Of a stretch of DNA of 64,000 nucleotides, positions 1-9,141 are shown piece by piece (position 1 is the stretch's first letter; each line of letters begins with the position of its first letter). The stretch spans positions 2,728,001-2,792,000 of the forward strand of contig NZ_CP088294.1 of NCBI RefSeq assembly GCF_024666525.1. Reading direction: 5' to 3'. The translations under genes were made by a program, and so were the position numbers. A model generated the notes under the pieces. It was not told the DNA's origin and ran no database searches. It was given only the letters and a program-made list of their open reading frames with translations. This DNA comes from Pseudomonas sp. J452 (lineage in GTDB: Bacteria > Pseudomonadota > Gammaproteobacteria > Pseudomonadales > Pseudomonadaceae).

Positions 1-155
1 GTGACCACGGCGCTGACCGGGCCCTTCCACCAGGAACGGGTGCGCGCCAGCCACCAGGCGATAGGCGTGCCGATCAGCAGCAAGAGCACTGTGGTCAGCG
101 TGGCCAGCTGCAGGGTCAACCAGATCGCGGCGAAGTCGGCGCTGGTGAGGGGCAT
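1..155 (-). CDS. modB: Molybdate ABC transporter permease ModB (partial)
   Basis: Inner-membrane permease of the molybdate importer; only the first 51 codons are inside the window and the rest runs off the left edge. The visible protein starts MPLTSADFAAIW and enters a hydrophobic first membrane segment (LQLATLTTVLLLLIGTP), followed by WWLARTRS, typical of ModB/CysT-type permeases. It lies 72 bp downstream of modA on the same strand, which supports the identity. Molybdate feeds molybdopterin cofactor synthesis, needed for example by nitrate reductase. The identification rests on the short N-terminus plus context. Confidence 0.8.
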   Translation of the reverse strand, partial: MPLTSADFAAIWLTLQLATLTTVLLLLIGTPIAWWLARTRSWWKGPVSAVV

Positions 156-227
156 CGCGGGTTTTCCTTGTCGTCAGGCAGCTGCAGGTGCGCCCGGCGC
201 ACCCTACAAGAAGCCGGGCGCCGCTGG

Positions 228-1103
<876 letters not shown>

Positions 1104-1136
1104 CTAATACGCTTTGCCCAGCACGGCCATGCAACG

Positions 1137-1181
1137 CAAAAGCCCGCGACCCGCACCTTGCAAGGGTGCCGGCCGCGGGCT
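1137..1181 (-). terminator. Intrinsic terminator after nirD
   Basis: On the minus strand AGCCCGCG pairs with CGCGGGCT, with a second internal pairing (CACC...GGTG), followed by TTTT. It lies about 25 bases past the nirD stop and separates nirBD from modA. The U-tract is short, so strength is uncertain. Confidence 0.6.
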
Positions 1182-1206
1182 CGCGGTGGGCTACTGGGTG
1201 GAGCGA

Positions 1207-1584
1207 TCAGGCCAGGCCGATTTCCACCGTGTCACCCTGCAGGCGCACCGGCCAGGTACGCAGCTGCTGCTCCGGGTATTCCAGGCAGGTGCCGTCTTCC
1301 AGGCGGTAGTGCTGCTTGTACAGCGGTGCGGCGATCACCAGGTCGCCACCCAGGCTGCCGACAATGCCGCGACCGATGACGTTGGCGCCGGACTTGGGGT
1401 CGCGGTTGTCCACGGCATACAGCTGCTTGTCGCTGGCCTCGTTTGGCAGATAGAACAGCGCCACCTGGGCGCCGTCGACCCAGGCGACCACGCCGGAGTT
1501 GGCCACCAGGTCGGCACGGCTGCACAGGGCGCGCCACTGCACGCTGGTTTGCTCGACTATTGCGGTTGCGCTCGACTGGCCCAT
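1207..1584 (-). CDS. nirD: Assimilatory nitrite reductase small subunit NirD
   Basis: Rieske-like small subunit of NADH-dependent assimilatory nitrite reductase, cytoplasmic, 125 residues. The sequence shows the NirD pattern LVANSGVVAWVDGAQVALFYLP, then YAVDNRDPKSGANVIGRGIVG and a C-terminal VRLQGDTVEIGLA. The usual Rieske Cys/His ligands are not visible, as is normal for the NirD branch. The ATG at 1584 overlaps the nirB stop (TGATG), indicating translational coupling; a longer in-frame reading up to 1752 lies inside nirB and is not used. The gene ends just before an intrinsic terminator. Confidence 0.93.
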   Translation of the reverse strand: MGQSSATAIVEQTSVQWRALCSRADLVANSGVVAWVDGAQVALFYLPNEASDKQLYAVDNRDPKSGANVIGRGIVGSLGGDLVIAAPLYKQHYRLEDGTCLEYPEQQLRTWPVRLQGDTVEIGLA

Positions 1585-4139
1585 CAGACCACCTCCTCGG
1601 CTGGAATAAGTTGCAGTTCGGTGGCGCTGATCGGGCGACGCTGGCCACGCTCCTCGACGAACTGGATATCCGGGTCGCCGCCTTGCTGGTTGACGAAGGT
1701 GCGGAAGCGCTTGAGCTTCTCCGGGTCCTTGAGGGCGTTGGCCCATTCGCACTCGTAGCGGTCGATCACCAGCTGCATCTGCGCTTCCAGTTCGGCGGCG
1801 AGATTCAGGCTGTCGTCGATGATCACTTCCTTCAGGTAGTCCAGGCCGCCTTCCAGCGACTCACGCCACACCGAGGTGCGTTGCAGACGGTCGGCGGTTT
1901 GCACGTAGAACATCAGGAAGCGGTCGATGTAGCGCACCAGGGTGGCGTCATCCAGGTCGGTGGCGAACAGCTCGGCGTGGCGTGGGCGCATGCCGCCGTT
2001 GCCAGCGACATACAGGTTCCAGCCGTTCTCGGTGGCGATCACGCCGACGTCCTTGCTCTGCGCCTCGGCGCATTCGCGGGTGCAGCCGGAGACGGCGAAC
2101 TTGATCTTGTGCGGCGAACGCAGGCCCTTGTAGCGATCCTCCAGCAGCAGCGCCATGCCGACGCTGTCCTGCACACCGTAGCGGCACCAGGTGCTGCCCA
2201 CGCAGGACTTCACCGTGCGCAGCGACTTGCCGTAGGCGTGGCCGGTTTCGAAGCCGGCGGCGATCAGTTCGGCCCAGATGTCCGGCAGTTCGTGCAGCTG
2301 CGCGCCGAACAGGTCGATGCGCTGGCCGCCGGTGATCTTGGTGTAGAGGTCGTATTTCTTCGCCACCGCGCCGATGGCCAGCAGGCCGTCCGGGGTGATC
2401 TCGCCACCGGGAATACGCGGCACCACCGAGTAGGTGCCGTTCTTCTGCATGTTGGCCATGAAGGTGTCGTTGGTGTCCTGCAGCGGTACCAGCGCCGGGT
2501 CGGTGATCGAGCGGTTCCAGCAGGAGGCGAGGATCGAACCCACCGCCGGCTTGCAGATATCGCAACCGACATGGCCGCGGCCGTGCTTGGCCAGCAGCGC
2601 CTCGAAGCTCTCGATGCCTTCGACGCGAACGATGCCGTACAGCTCCTGGCGGGTGTAGGCGAAGTGCTCGCAGAGGCTCTTGTCCACCACCACGCCGCGC
2701 GCAGTCAGCTCGTGCTCGAACACCTGCTTGAGCAGCGCGGAGCAGCCGCCGCAGCCGGTGGCCGCCTTGGTGCAGGCCTTGAGCCCGGCCAGGTCGCCGC
2801 AGCCGGCGTCGATCGCCGAGCAGATCGCACCCTTGCTGACGTTGTGGCAGGAACAGATGGTGGCGGTGTCCGGCAGGGCATCGGCGCCCAGCGCCGGGGC
2901 GCCTTCGCCTTGCGGCAGGATCAGGCAGGACGGGTCGGCCGGCAGCTTGATGCCGTTCTGCACGTACTGCAGCAGGGTGTCGTAGTAGCTGTTGTCGCCG
3001 ACCAGCACGGCGCCGAGGGCCTGCTTGCCGTCGGCCGAGACCACCAGACGGCGGTAGCTGGCGGTGGCTTCGTCGATGAAGCGGTAGCTGCGCGAACCGG
3101 CGGTGGCGCCGTGGGCATCGCCGATGGAGCCGACGTCGACGCCGAGCAGCTTGAGCTTGGTCGACATATCCGCGCCCATGAACGGCTCGCTGTCTTCGCC
3201 GCACAGCTGGGTGGCGACGCTGCGGGCCATCTGGTAGCCCGGTGCGACCAGGCCGAAGATGCCGCCGTTCCACGCCGCGCACTCGCCGATGGCGTAGATC
3301 GCCGGGTCGCTGGTGCGGCACTGGCTGTCGATGGCCACGCCGCCGCGCGGGCCGAGTTCCAGGCCACACTGCTTGGCGATGGCGTCCTGTGGGCGGATGC
3401 CGGCGGAGAACACGATCAGGTCGGTTTCCAGGAATTCCTCACCGGCGAAGTTCATCCGGTAGCGGTACTCGCTGCCGGGGGTGATCGACTGGGTGCCGCG
3501 CGACAGGTGCACGCTGACGCCCAGGGCTTCGATCTGTGCCTTCAGTGCCAGGCCGCCGTGGTCGTCCAGCTGTACCGGCATCAGGCGCGGGGCGAACTCC
3601 ACCACATGGGCTTCCAGGCCCAGAGACTTCAGCGCGTTGGCCGCTTCCAGGCCGAGCAGGCCGCCACCGACCACCACGCCACGGCGCGCGCTCTTGGCGG
3701 CAGCCTGAATGGTGTCGAGGTCGGCCAGGGTGCGGTAGACCAGGCGCGAATCGCCTTCGGCGCCTTCAATCGGCGGCACGAAGGGGTAGGAGCCGCTGGC
3801 CAGCACCAGCTGGTCGTAGGGGAAGCTGCCTTCGGCGGTGATCACTTCGCGGCGCTCGCGGTCGATCTCCAGCACGGGCACGCCCAGGTGCAGGGTCACG
3901 CCCGGCGTCTGGTACAGCTCGGCACCGCTGAGGGCCAGGGATTCGGCATCGCGGCCGGTGAAATACTCGGAGAGGTGCACGCGGTCATAGGCGCGCAGCG
4001 GCTCTTCACTGAACACATGCACGCGGTACTGCGCCAGCGCGCCACGCTCGATCAGTTGCTCGACGCAGTGATGGCCGACCATGCCGTTGCCGATGATGAT
4101 CAGCCGCTGCTGGTCTGTGGAGGTATCTGTGCTGTTCAT
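1584..4139 (-). CDS. nirB: Assimilatory nitrite reductase large subunit NirB
   Basis: Catalytic subunit that reduces nitrite to ammonium with NADH, 851 residues, cytoplasmic. Domains in order: FAD site (GNGMVG near residue 17), NAD(P)H site (VVGGGLLGLEAAN near 155), a BFD-type [2Fe-2S] module with Cys-rich CSCHNVS and CTKAATGCGGC near 427-465, then the ferredoxin-like and siroheme/[4Fe-4S] halves with CVGSTWCRYG (about 644) and CTRECAEAQ (about 684) supplying the cluster cysteines. Start ATG 4139 lies 40 bases after an intrinsic terminator in the leader, so expression probably depends on antitermination. No nitrate reductase gene (nasC/nasA) is adjacent, unlike P. aeruginosa. Confidence 0.97.
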   Translation of the reverse strand: MNSTDTSTDQQRLIIIGNGMVGHHCVEQLIERGALAQYRVHVFSEEPLRAYDRVHLSEYFTGRDAESLALSGAELYQTPGVTLHLGVPVLEIDRERREVITAEGSFPYDQLVLASGSYPFVPPIEGAEGDSRLVYRTLADLDTIQAAAKSARRGVVVGGGLLGLEAANALKSLGLEAHVVEFAPRLMPVQLDDHGGLALKAQIEALGVSVHLSRGTQSITPGSEYRYRMNFAGEEFLETDLIVFSAGIRPQDAIAKQCGLELGPRGGVAIDSQCRTSDPAIYAIGECAAWNGGIFGLVAPGYQMARSVATQLCGEDSEPFMGADMSTKLKLLGVDVGSIGDAHGATAGSRSYRFIDEATASYRRLVVSADGKQALGAVLVGDNSYYDTLLQYVQNGIKLPADPSCLILPQGEGAPALGADALPDTATICSCHNVSKGAICSAIDAGCGDLAGLKACTKAATGCGGCSALLKQVFEHELTARGVVVDKSLCEHFAYTRQELYGIVRVEGIESFEALLAKHGRGHVGCDICKPAVGSILASCWNRSITDPALVPLQDTNDTFMANMQKNGTYSVVPRIPGGEITPDGLLAIGAVAKKYDLYTKITGGQRIDLFGAQLHELPDIWAELIAAGFETGHAYGKSLRTVKSCVGSTWCRYGVQDSVGMALLLEDRYKGLRSPHKIKFAVSGCTRECAEAQSKDVGVIATENGWNLYVAGNGGMRPRHAELFATDLDDATLVRYIDRFLMFYVQTADRLQRTSVWRESLEGGLDYLKEVIIDDSLNLAAELEAQMQLVIDRYECEWANALKDPEKLKRFRTFVNQQGGDPDIQFVEERGQRRPISATELQLIPAEEVV

Positions 4140-4178
4140 GGCATTTCCCGGCCGAAGCTCATCAGGTTTTTCTGCGGC

Positions 4179-4216
4179 AATAAAAAAAGCGCCTGAAACC
4201 TTGCGGTTTCAGGCGC
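4179..4216 (-). terminator. Leader terminator upstream of nirB
   Basis: On the minus strand a perfect 12-bp stem (GCGCCTGAAACC with GGTTTCAGGCGC, loop GCAA) is followed by TTTTTTT, ending about 40 bases before the nirB ATG. It stands inside the nirB 5' leader rather than after a gene, so it is most simply a conditional attenuator. Confidence 0.88.
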
Positions 4217-4292
4217 CTTTGCCTGTTCATTCGCGATGGATAACCAGGCTGCTGTGCCTCGCTCACCGCCACACCCATGGCCGTTGGGCCGT

Positions 4293-4339
4293 CGATCACC
4301 GTTGATCGCTGGGTGGCCCGGCCGCTTGTGTGCGCCGGG
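4293..4339 (-). promoter_or_regulatory. Candidate ANTAR-type antitermination leader of nirBD
   Basis: Two hairpins precede the terminator. The first (4339-4317) pairs CCCGG/CCGGG and CGC/GCG around a six-base loop ACACAA. The second (4308-4293) is CGATC and GATCG around loop AACGGT. The second loop has A at position 1 and G at position 4, the rule known for targets of ANTAR antiterminators such as NasR/NasT; the first has A1 but C4. The order hairpin, hairpin, terminator, start codon matches nitrate-responsive nas/nir leaders. No nasT gene is in the window. The link to NasT is inferred. Confidence 0.6.
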
Positions 4340-4352
4340 TTTGCCTGAGCTA

Positions 4353-4368
4353 TGCAGCGCTTGTGCCA
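4353..4368 (-). promoter_or_regulatory. Sigma-54 promoter of nirBD
   Basis: The minus strand reads TGGCAC-N6-TGCA with GG and GC in correct -24/-12 spacing; only the T before TGC is changed to C relative to the consensus. The predicted transcript start is near 4342, three bases before the first leader hairpin, which supports both calls. RpoN/NtrC control of nirB is known in other pseudomonads. I found no convincing NtrC site by eye. Confidence 0.75.
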
Positions 4369-4586
4369 GGTTTGCCAAAGGCCCTGTTCATGGGGCCTAA
4401 AGCCGCTGTGTACGGGCTTTTTCAGTGGCTGAAGCTGGTTCGCAGGCCTGGCGTGAACCCTGATTATCGGTTCGCGGAGTGTGCAGAAATGGGGCGTATG
4501 CCTTGAGTTGGTGCGTGCTGGGGCTGGGGCGAAGCTGTGCGTGCCTGGCCTGGCGAGTTGCTGCAGATCAGCACCGCTGCCGTATC
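4369..4586. other. Intergenic stretch between arsJ 3' end and nirB promoter
   Basis: About 220 bases without a supportable gene. It should hold the enhancer sites for the nirB sigma-54 promoter; short GCACGCAC-like repeats occur around 4510-4550 but no clean dyad was seen. No obvious terminator for arsJ. Confidence 0.4.
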
Positions 4587-5813
4587 TTAGCGGGCCAGAC
4601 CCTCGGCATGCCTGGGCAGGCCCAGGGAGATCAGCGCCGCCGCCAGCACGAAGGCCGAGGAAATCCACAGGCAGGCTTCCAGCCCATAAGCCTGGTAGAC
4701 CCAGCCGGAGAGCAGGGTGCCGAGCAGGCGGCCGAGGGCGTTGGACATGTAATAGAAGCCGACGTCCAGCGACACGCCGTCTTCATTGGCGTAGCTGACG
4801 ATCAGGTAGCTGTGCAGCGAGGAGTTCACCGCGAACAGCACGCCGAACAGCAGCAGGCCGCCGAGCAGCACCCAGTGCGCCGATGCGTCGGTCTGCAAGC
4901 CAAGGGCGATGGCTGCTGGTAGGCCCGCCAGCAGCGCAGCCCAGACGAAGGCGGCGCGGCCGTCCGGGACCTGGCCGCTGCGCTTGCCGGTGATTGCCGG
5001 GGCGAACGACTGGACGATGCCGTAGCCGATCACCCAGCAGGCGAGGAAACCGCCGACCAGCCAGAAGTCCCAGCCGAACACGCTGGACAGGTACACCGGC
5101 AGGGCCACCACGAACCACACATCGCGGGCACCGAACAGAAACAGGCGGGCGGCCGAGAGGATGTTGATCGCCCGGCTCTTCGACAGCAGCTCGCGGAACT
5201 TGGGTTTGGCCTTGGCCTTGCCCAGGTCCTTCTGCAGCAGCCACAGGCTGGCCAGCCAGATCAGCGCCAGCCCGGCTGCCATGCCCAGCACCGCGCCGGT
5301 GAAACCGAGCAGGGCGAGCAGAGCGCCGCCGAGGAAGAAGCCGACGCCCTTGAGCGCGTTCTTCGAGCCGGTGAGGAGCGCCACCCACTTGTACAGCGTG
5401 CCTTGCTCGCCAGCGGGCACCAGCAACTTGATCGAGCTCTTGGCGCTCATCTTGTTGAGGTCCTTGGCGATGCCCGACAGCGCCTGCGCGCCCATCACCC
5501 AGGGCACTGTCAGCCAGGCGGCCGGTACGGTGAGCATCAACAGCGCCGCCACCTGCAGGCCGAGGCCGAGGTTCATGGTGCGATTCAGGCCCAGGCGCGC
5601 GCCCAGGTAGCCACCGACCAGGTTGGTGACCACGCCAAAGATTTCGTAGAACAGGAACAGCGCGGCGATCTGCAGCGGCGAGTAGCCGAGGCTGTGGAAG
5701 TGCAGCACCACCAGCATGCGCAGGGCGCCGTCGGTGAGGGTGAAGGCCCAGTAGTTGCCGGTTACCAGCAGGTACTGGCGCACGGCGGGCGATAGCTGCG
5801 AGAGCGGGCGCAT
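4587..5813 (-). CDS. arsJ: Organoarsenical efflux MFS permease ArsJ
   Basis: Inner-membrane major-facilitator permease, 408 residues with about twelve hydrophobic segments. ArsJ exports 1-arseno-3-phosphoglycerate, the unstable product made when glyceraldehyde-3-phosphate dehydrogenase uses arsenate, so that arsenate leaves the cell. The N-terminus (QYLLVTGNYWAFTLTDGALRML) and the KDLNKMSAKSSIK loop look like ArsJ rather than a sugar or drug MFS. The assignment is strengthened by the partner GAPDH and ArsR genes upstream on the same strand. ATG 5813 follows AGGAAA. A 210-bp palindrome-rich gap separates it from the GAPDH gene. Confidence 0.9.
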   Translation of the reverse strand: MRPLSQLSPAVRQYLLVTGNYWAFTLTDGALRMLVVLHFHSLGYSPLQIAALFLFYEIFGVVTNLVGGYLGARLGLNRTMNLGLGLQVAALLMLTVPAAWLTVPWVMGAQALSGIAKDLNKMSAKSSIKLLVPAGEQGTLYKWVALLTGSKNALKGVGFFLGGALLALLGFTGAVLGMAAGLALIWLASLWLLQKDLGKAKAKPKFRELLSKSRAINILSAARLFLFGARDVWFVVALPVYLSSVFGWDFWLVGGFLACWVIGYGIVQSFAPAITGKRSGQVPDGRAAFVWAALLAGLPAAIALGLQTDASAHWVLLGGLLLFGVLFAVNSSLHSYLIVSYANEDGVSLDVGFYYMSNALGRLLGTLLSGWVYQAYGLEACLWISSAFVLAAALISLGLPRHAEGLAR

Positions 5814-5845
5814 GAGAGTTTCCTGAGCGTTAAGTGGGGCTTGAA

Positions 5846-5945
5846 CCCCTCTCCCCAACCCTCATCCCGTGGGGGAGAGGGGGATGTTCGTGTGGGCTGG
5901 ATGCTGCGTGGGCTTGTCTCCCCTCTCCCGTTCACGGGAGAGGGG
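5846..5945. repeat. CTCTCCC/GGGAGAG palindromes
   Basis: Two imperfect dyads: CCCCTCTCCCC paired with GGGGAGAGG (5846-5880) and CCCCTCTCCC-GTTCAC-GGGAGAGGGG (5920-5945). The same family occurs at 62955-63154. They lie between the GAPDH and arsJ genes. Confidence 0.75.
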
Positions 5946-5960
5946 CCGGGGGAGAGGGGG

Positions 5961-6021
5961 GTAGCCCGGAGGTATCCGGGGTGGACACCTCCCGCAACCT
6001 CCCGGATTGCATCCGGGCTAC
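5961..6021. repeat. REP-like inverted pair
   Basis: GTAGCCCGGA (5961) faces CCCGGATTGCATCCGGGCTAC (6001-6021, written here as a known unit of 21 bases less its last base when compared). The same unit recurs at 14561-14628, 33390-33410 and 63166-63218. It lies in the arsenic operon, just after the GAPDH stop codon. Confidence 0.8.
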
Positions 6022-6023
6022 GT

Positions 6024-7028
6024 TTAGCCAGCCAATCCAACCATCCGTGCCAGCTCCACGGTTCGGTTGGCGTAGCCCCACTCGTTGTCGTACCAGGCGT
6101 AGATCTTCACCTGGGTGCCGTTGACCACCAGGGTCGACAGCGCATCGATGATCGAGGAACGCGGGTCGGTGCGGTAGTCGATGGACACCAGCGGCCGTTC
6201 CTCGTAACCAAGGATACCTGCCAGCGGGCCCGCAGCCGCGGCCTTGAGCAGGGCATTGACCTCGTCCACGGTGGTGGCGCGCTCGACCTCGAACACGCAG
6301 TCGGTCAGCGAGGCATTGGCCAGCGGTACGCGCACGGCGTGGCCGTTCAGCTTGCCGCGCAGCTCGGGGAAGATCTCGGCAATCGCCGTGGCCGAGCCGG
6401 TGGTGGTGGGAATCAGGCTCATGCCCGAGGCGCGGGCGCGGCGCAGATCCTTGTGCGGCTGGTCGAGGATGCTCTGGGTGTTGGTCAGGTCGTGGATGGT
6501 GGTGATCGAGCCGTGGCGGATGCCGAGGTGCTCGTGGATCACCTTGACCACTGGCGCCAGGCAGTTGGTGGTGCAGGAGGCGGCGGTGACGATGCGGTGC
6601 ACGGTCGGGTCGAACAGCTGCTGGTTGACCCCCAGCACCACGTTCAGCGCGCCGGCCTCTTTCACCGGCGCGCTGACCACCACGCGCTTCACGCCCTGGT
6701 TCAGGTAACCCTGCAGCACGGCGACGGTCTTCATCTTGCCGCTGGCCTCGATCACCAGGTCGCAGCCGCTCCAGTCGGTGTCGGCGATGGCCTTGTTGGC
6801 CGTGACCTTGATCGACTTGCCGTCGATCACTACGCAGTCGCCAGTGCTGCTCGCTTCATGCTGCCAGCGGCCGTGCACCGAGTCGAAATTCAGCAGGTGG
6901 GCGTGGGTGGCGGCGTCGCCGGCGGGGTCGTTGATCTGTACGAACTCCAGCTCCGGCCAGCCCCAGGCGGCGCGCAGGGCCAGGCGTCCGATGCGGCCGA
7001 AACCGTTGATACCGACTTTGATGGTCAT
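6024..7028 (-). CDS. ArsJ-associated glyceraldehyde-3-phosphate dehydrogenase
   Basis: Cytoplasmic NAD-dependent GAPDH of 334 residues. In this operon type it converts glyceraldehyde-3-phosphate plus arsenate to 1-arseno-3-phosphoglycerate, which ArsJ exports. The dinucleotide-binding start is [12 protein letters not shown]; the catalytic cysteine is C152 in SCTTNC and the partner histidine is H179 in TTIHDLT. The C-terminus holds the usual [11 protein letters not shown]. Its place between arsR and arsJ argues for the arsenate role and not the glycolytic one. The gene starts 37 bp after arsR. Confidence 0.92.
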   Translation of the reverse strand: MTIKVGINGFGRIGRLALRAAWGWPELEFVQINDPAGDAATHAHLLNFDSVHGRWQHEASSTGDCVVIDGKSIKVTANKAIADTDWSGCDLVIEASGKMKTVAVLQGYLNQGVKRVVVSAPVKEAGALNVVLGVNQQLFDPTVHRIVTAASCTTNCLAPVVKVIHEHLGIRHGSITTIHDLTNTQSILDQPHKDLRRARASGMSLIPTTTGSATAIAEIFPELRGKLNGHAVRVPLANASLTDCVFEVERATTVDEVNALLKAAAAGPLAGILGYEERPLVSIDYRTDPRSSIIDALSTLVVNGTQVKIYAWYDNEWGYANRTVELARMVGLAG

Positions 7029-7065
7029 AGGGGTATTTCCTAAGGGGACGAGAGGGTTGCGTTAT

Positions 7066-7422
7066 CTAGCAGCAGGCATTGGCGCGCGCGGGGCGGCCGT
7101 CCATGCATTGCAGGCGTTGGGCGCTGGGGCTGAGCCAGTCGCGGTTGGCTTCCAGAGTAGTGCGCAGGATGTTCAGCACCCACTCCGGCAATTCTGGATG
7201 CAGGCGGTAATACACCCACTGGCCCTGGCGACGGTCGGCTAGCAGGCCGCCGTTACGCAGTTGCGCCAGGTGGCGGGAGATTTTCGGCTGACTCTCACCA
7301 AGGGCGCAGGTCAGTTCGCACACGCACAGCTCGTCTTCGCGGGTGGCCAGCAGCAGCAGACGGATGCGGGTTTCGTCGGCCAGGCATTTGAAGACGCTGG
7401 TCGGGGTCAGGGCTTCGCTCAT
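7066..7422 (-). CDS. arsR: Arsenical-responsive repressor ArsR
   Basis: Winged-helix ArsR/SmtB repressor of 118 residues that releases DNA when it binds As(III). The metal-site motif ELCVCEL holds C33 and C35 on the DNA-recognition side, as in the classical ArsR group; the recognition helix is QPKISRHLAQLRNGGLL and the wing QGQWVYYRL. The C-terminus ends in a Cys pair. It is the first gene of arsR-GAPDH-arsJ and is preceded by an AT-rich dyad that could be its operator. The start codon follows a GGAGT-like site (7431 downwards). Confidence 0.93.
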   Translation of the reverse strand: MSEALTPTSVFKCLADETRIRLLLLATREDELCVCELTCALGESQPKISRHLAQLRNGGLLADRRQGQWVYYRLHPELPEWVLNILRTTLEANRDWLSPSAQRLQCMDGRPARANACC

Positions 7423-7448
7423 GGATGGCGACTCCTAATATACGTTTT

Positions 7449-7473
7449 TTCGAATATATGAAATTTCGAATAT
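7449..7473 (-). promoter_or_regulatory. Candidate ArsR operator
   Basis: Two TTCGAATAT copies 16 bases apart flank the palindrome GAAATTTC, about 27-50 bases upstream of the arsR start. The AT-rich dyad in a GC-rich genome and its position fit an autoregulated arsR promoter; the exact operator half-sites are inferred. Confidence 0.5.
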
Positions 7474-7539
7474 TAGGTAAAGCCGGCAAGAATACTCAGC
7501 TGACTGGCGGCACAGTAGTCAGGTGCAGTTGGTAGCGGG

Positions 7540-7568
7540 GGAAACCCGCCACGGGCTTGGCGGTTTCC
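7540..7568 (+). promoter_or_regulatory. Inverted repeat upstream of the dctA sigma-54 promoter
   Basis: GGAAACCCGCC pairs with GGCGGTTTCC across eight bases. It lies about 105 bases upstream of the -24 element, the usual distance of an enhancer-binding site, so it may be the DctD site. It could instead be a structural repeat. Confidence 0.4.
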
Positions 7569-7646
7569 CGCCAAAAAGCGTGGTTAAAGTTGTGCATATT
7601 ATTATTAACTAATTGATTTTAAAGGTTTTAAAATATTTTCATGAAG

Positions 7647-7662
7647 TGGCACAGGCCCTGCA
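7647..7662 (+). promoter_or_regulatory. Sigma-54 promoter of dctA
   Basis: TGGCAC-N6-TGCA with the GG and GC pairs correctly spaced. The predicted start is near 7673, giving a leader of about 110 bases. RpoN- and DctB/DctD-dependent dctA promoters are established in Pseudomonas and rhizobia. Confidence 0.8.
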
Positions 7663-7783
7663 ATTAGCGCTACAGCTCCCCAGTGGAGCCCACAACAAAT
7701 CCCTCCAGTGCAGGAGGGTTAGCGCTAAACGCGGCTGCGCACCTCGCAGATATCGAGGCCGGCGCGGCAAGAGAGGAACTGCC

Positions 7784-9079
7784 ATGACCCGCAAACCGCT
7801 GTACAAGAGTCTGTACGCCCAGGTGCTGGTGGCCATTGCCATCGGTATCGCCATCGGACATTTCTACCCGGAGGCGGGCGTCGCCCTGAAGCCGCTGGGT
7901 GATGGCTTCGTCAAGCTGATCAAGATGGCCATCGCGCCGATCATCTTCTGCACCGTGGTCAGCGGTATCGCTGGCATGCAGGACATGAAGGCGGTGGGCA
8001 AGACCGGCGGTTATGCGCTGCTGTACTTCGAGATTGTCTCCACCCTGGCCCTGGTGATCGGCCTGGTCGTGGTCAACCTGGTCGAGCCGGGCGTGGGCAT
8101 GCATATCGACCCTGCCACCCTAGATACCAAGGGCATTGCCGCCTATGCCGCGGCGGGTGAGTCGCAGAGCACCATCGCCTTCCTGCTCAACGTGATCCCC
8201 AGCACCATCGTCGGCGCCTTCGCCACGGGTGACATCCTGCAGGTGCTGTTCTTCTCGGTGATCTTCGCCTTCGCCCTGCAGCGCATGGGTGACTACGGCA
8301 AGCCGGTACTGGAGTTCATCGACCGCATCGCCCAGGTGATGTTCGGCATCATCAACATGATCATGAAGGTCGCGCCCATCGGTGCCTTCGGTGCCATGGC
8401 CTTCACCATCGGCCAGTACGGCGTCGGTTCGCTGGTGCAGCTGGGCCAGCTGATGATCTGCTTCTATGTCACCTGCCTGCTGTTCGTCCTGGTGGTGCTC
8501 GGCGGTATCGCCAGGGCCCATGGCTTCAGCATCCTCAAGTTCATCAAGTACATCCGCGAAGAGCTGCTGATCGTGCTCGGCACTTCGTCCTCGGAGTCGG
8601 CCCTGCCGCGCATGCTGGGCAAGATGGAGAAGCTCGGCGCGAACAAATCGGTGGTCGGCCTGGTGATTCCCACCGGCTACTCGTTCAACCTCGACGGCAC
8701 CTCGATCTACCTGACCATGGCCGCGGTGTTCATCGCCCAGGCCACCGATACGCCGATGGACATCACCCATCAGCTGACCTTGCTGGCAGTGCTGCTGATC
8801 GCCTCCAAGGGCGCGGCGGGCGTGACCGGCAGCGGCTTCATCGTGTTGGCCGCGACCCTGTCGGCCGTGGGTCATCTGCCGGTGGCCGGCCTGGCGCTGA
8901 TCCTCGGTATCGACCGTTTCATGTCGGAAGCTCGCGCCCTGACCAACCTGGTTGGCAATGGCGTGGCGACCCTCGTGGTGGCCAAGTGGTGCAAACAGCT
9001 CGATGAAAACACCCTGCAGCGTGAGCTGAACGGCAAGCCGGAACTGCCGGAAGTGAGTTTCGCGCGCGAAACCGCCTGA
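7784..9079 (+). CDS. dctA: C4-dicarboxylate:cation symporter DctA
   Basis: Inner-membrane importer of succinate, fumarate and malate, 431 residues, of the dicarboxylate/amino acid:cation symporter family. Visible family marks are the N-terminal [19 protein letters not shown], the serine-rich reentrant loop [12 protein letters not shown], and [20 protein letters not shown] chose ATG 7784, which follows GAGAGGAACTGCC; the frame stays open further upstream to 7613 but that part reads through the promoter. The sigma-54 promoter predicts control by DctB/DctD. No dctBD genes are in the window. Confidence 0.95.
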   Translation: MTRKPLYKSLYAQVLVAIAIGIAIGHFYPEAGVALKPLGDGFVKLIKMAIAPIIFCTVVSGIAGMQDMKAVGKTGGYALLYFEIVSTLALVIGLVVVNLVEPGVGMHIDPATLDTKGIAAYAAAGESQSTIAFLLNVIPSTIVGAFATGDILQVLFFSVIFAFALQRMGDYGKPVLEFIDRIAQVMFGIINMIMKVAPIGAFGAMAFTIGQYGVGSLVQLGQLMICFYVTCLLFVLVVLGGIARAHGFSILKFIKYIREELLIVLGTSSSESALPRMLGKMEKLGANKSVVGLVIPTGYSFNLDGTSIYLTMAAVFIAQATDTPMDITHQLTLLAVLLIASKGAAGVTGSGFIVLAATLSAVGHLPVAGLALILGIDRFMSEARALTNLVGNGVATLVVAKWCKQLDENTLQRELNGKPELPEVSFARETA

Positions 9080-9088
9080 TATCGACCC

Positions 9089-9141
9089 GCGCCGCCCCTG
9101 TTCGGGCGGTGCTTTTCTGGCCCGTCCGGTGACGGGCTTTT
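9089..9141 (+). terminator. dctA terminator
   Basis: Two hairpins follow the stop: CCGCCC-TGTT-GGGCGG then TTTTC, and GCCCGTC-CGGT-GACGGGC followed by TTTTTT (9118-9141). The second is a clear intrinsic terminator. Confidence 0.85.

Noticed and set aside
1443-4196. Plus-strand open frame of 917 codons opposite nirBD
   Set aside because: It is antisense to well-conserved nirB and nirD, with a low-complexity product; a shadow frame.
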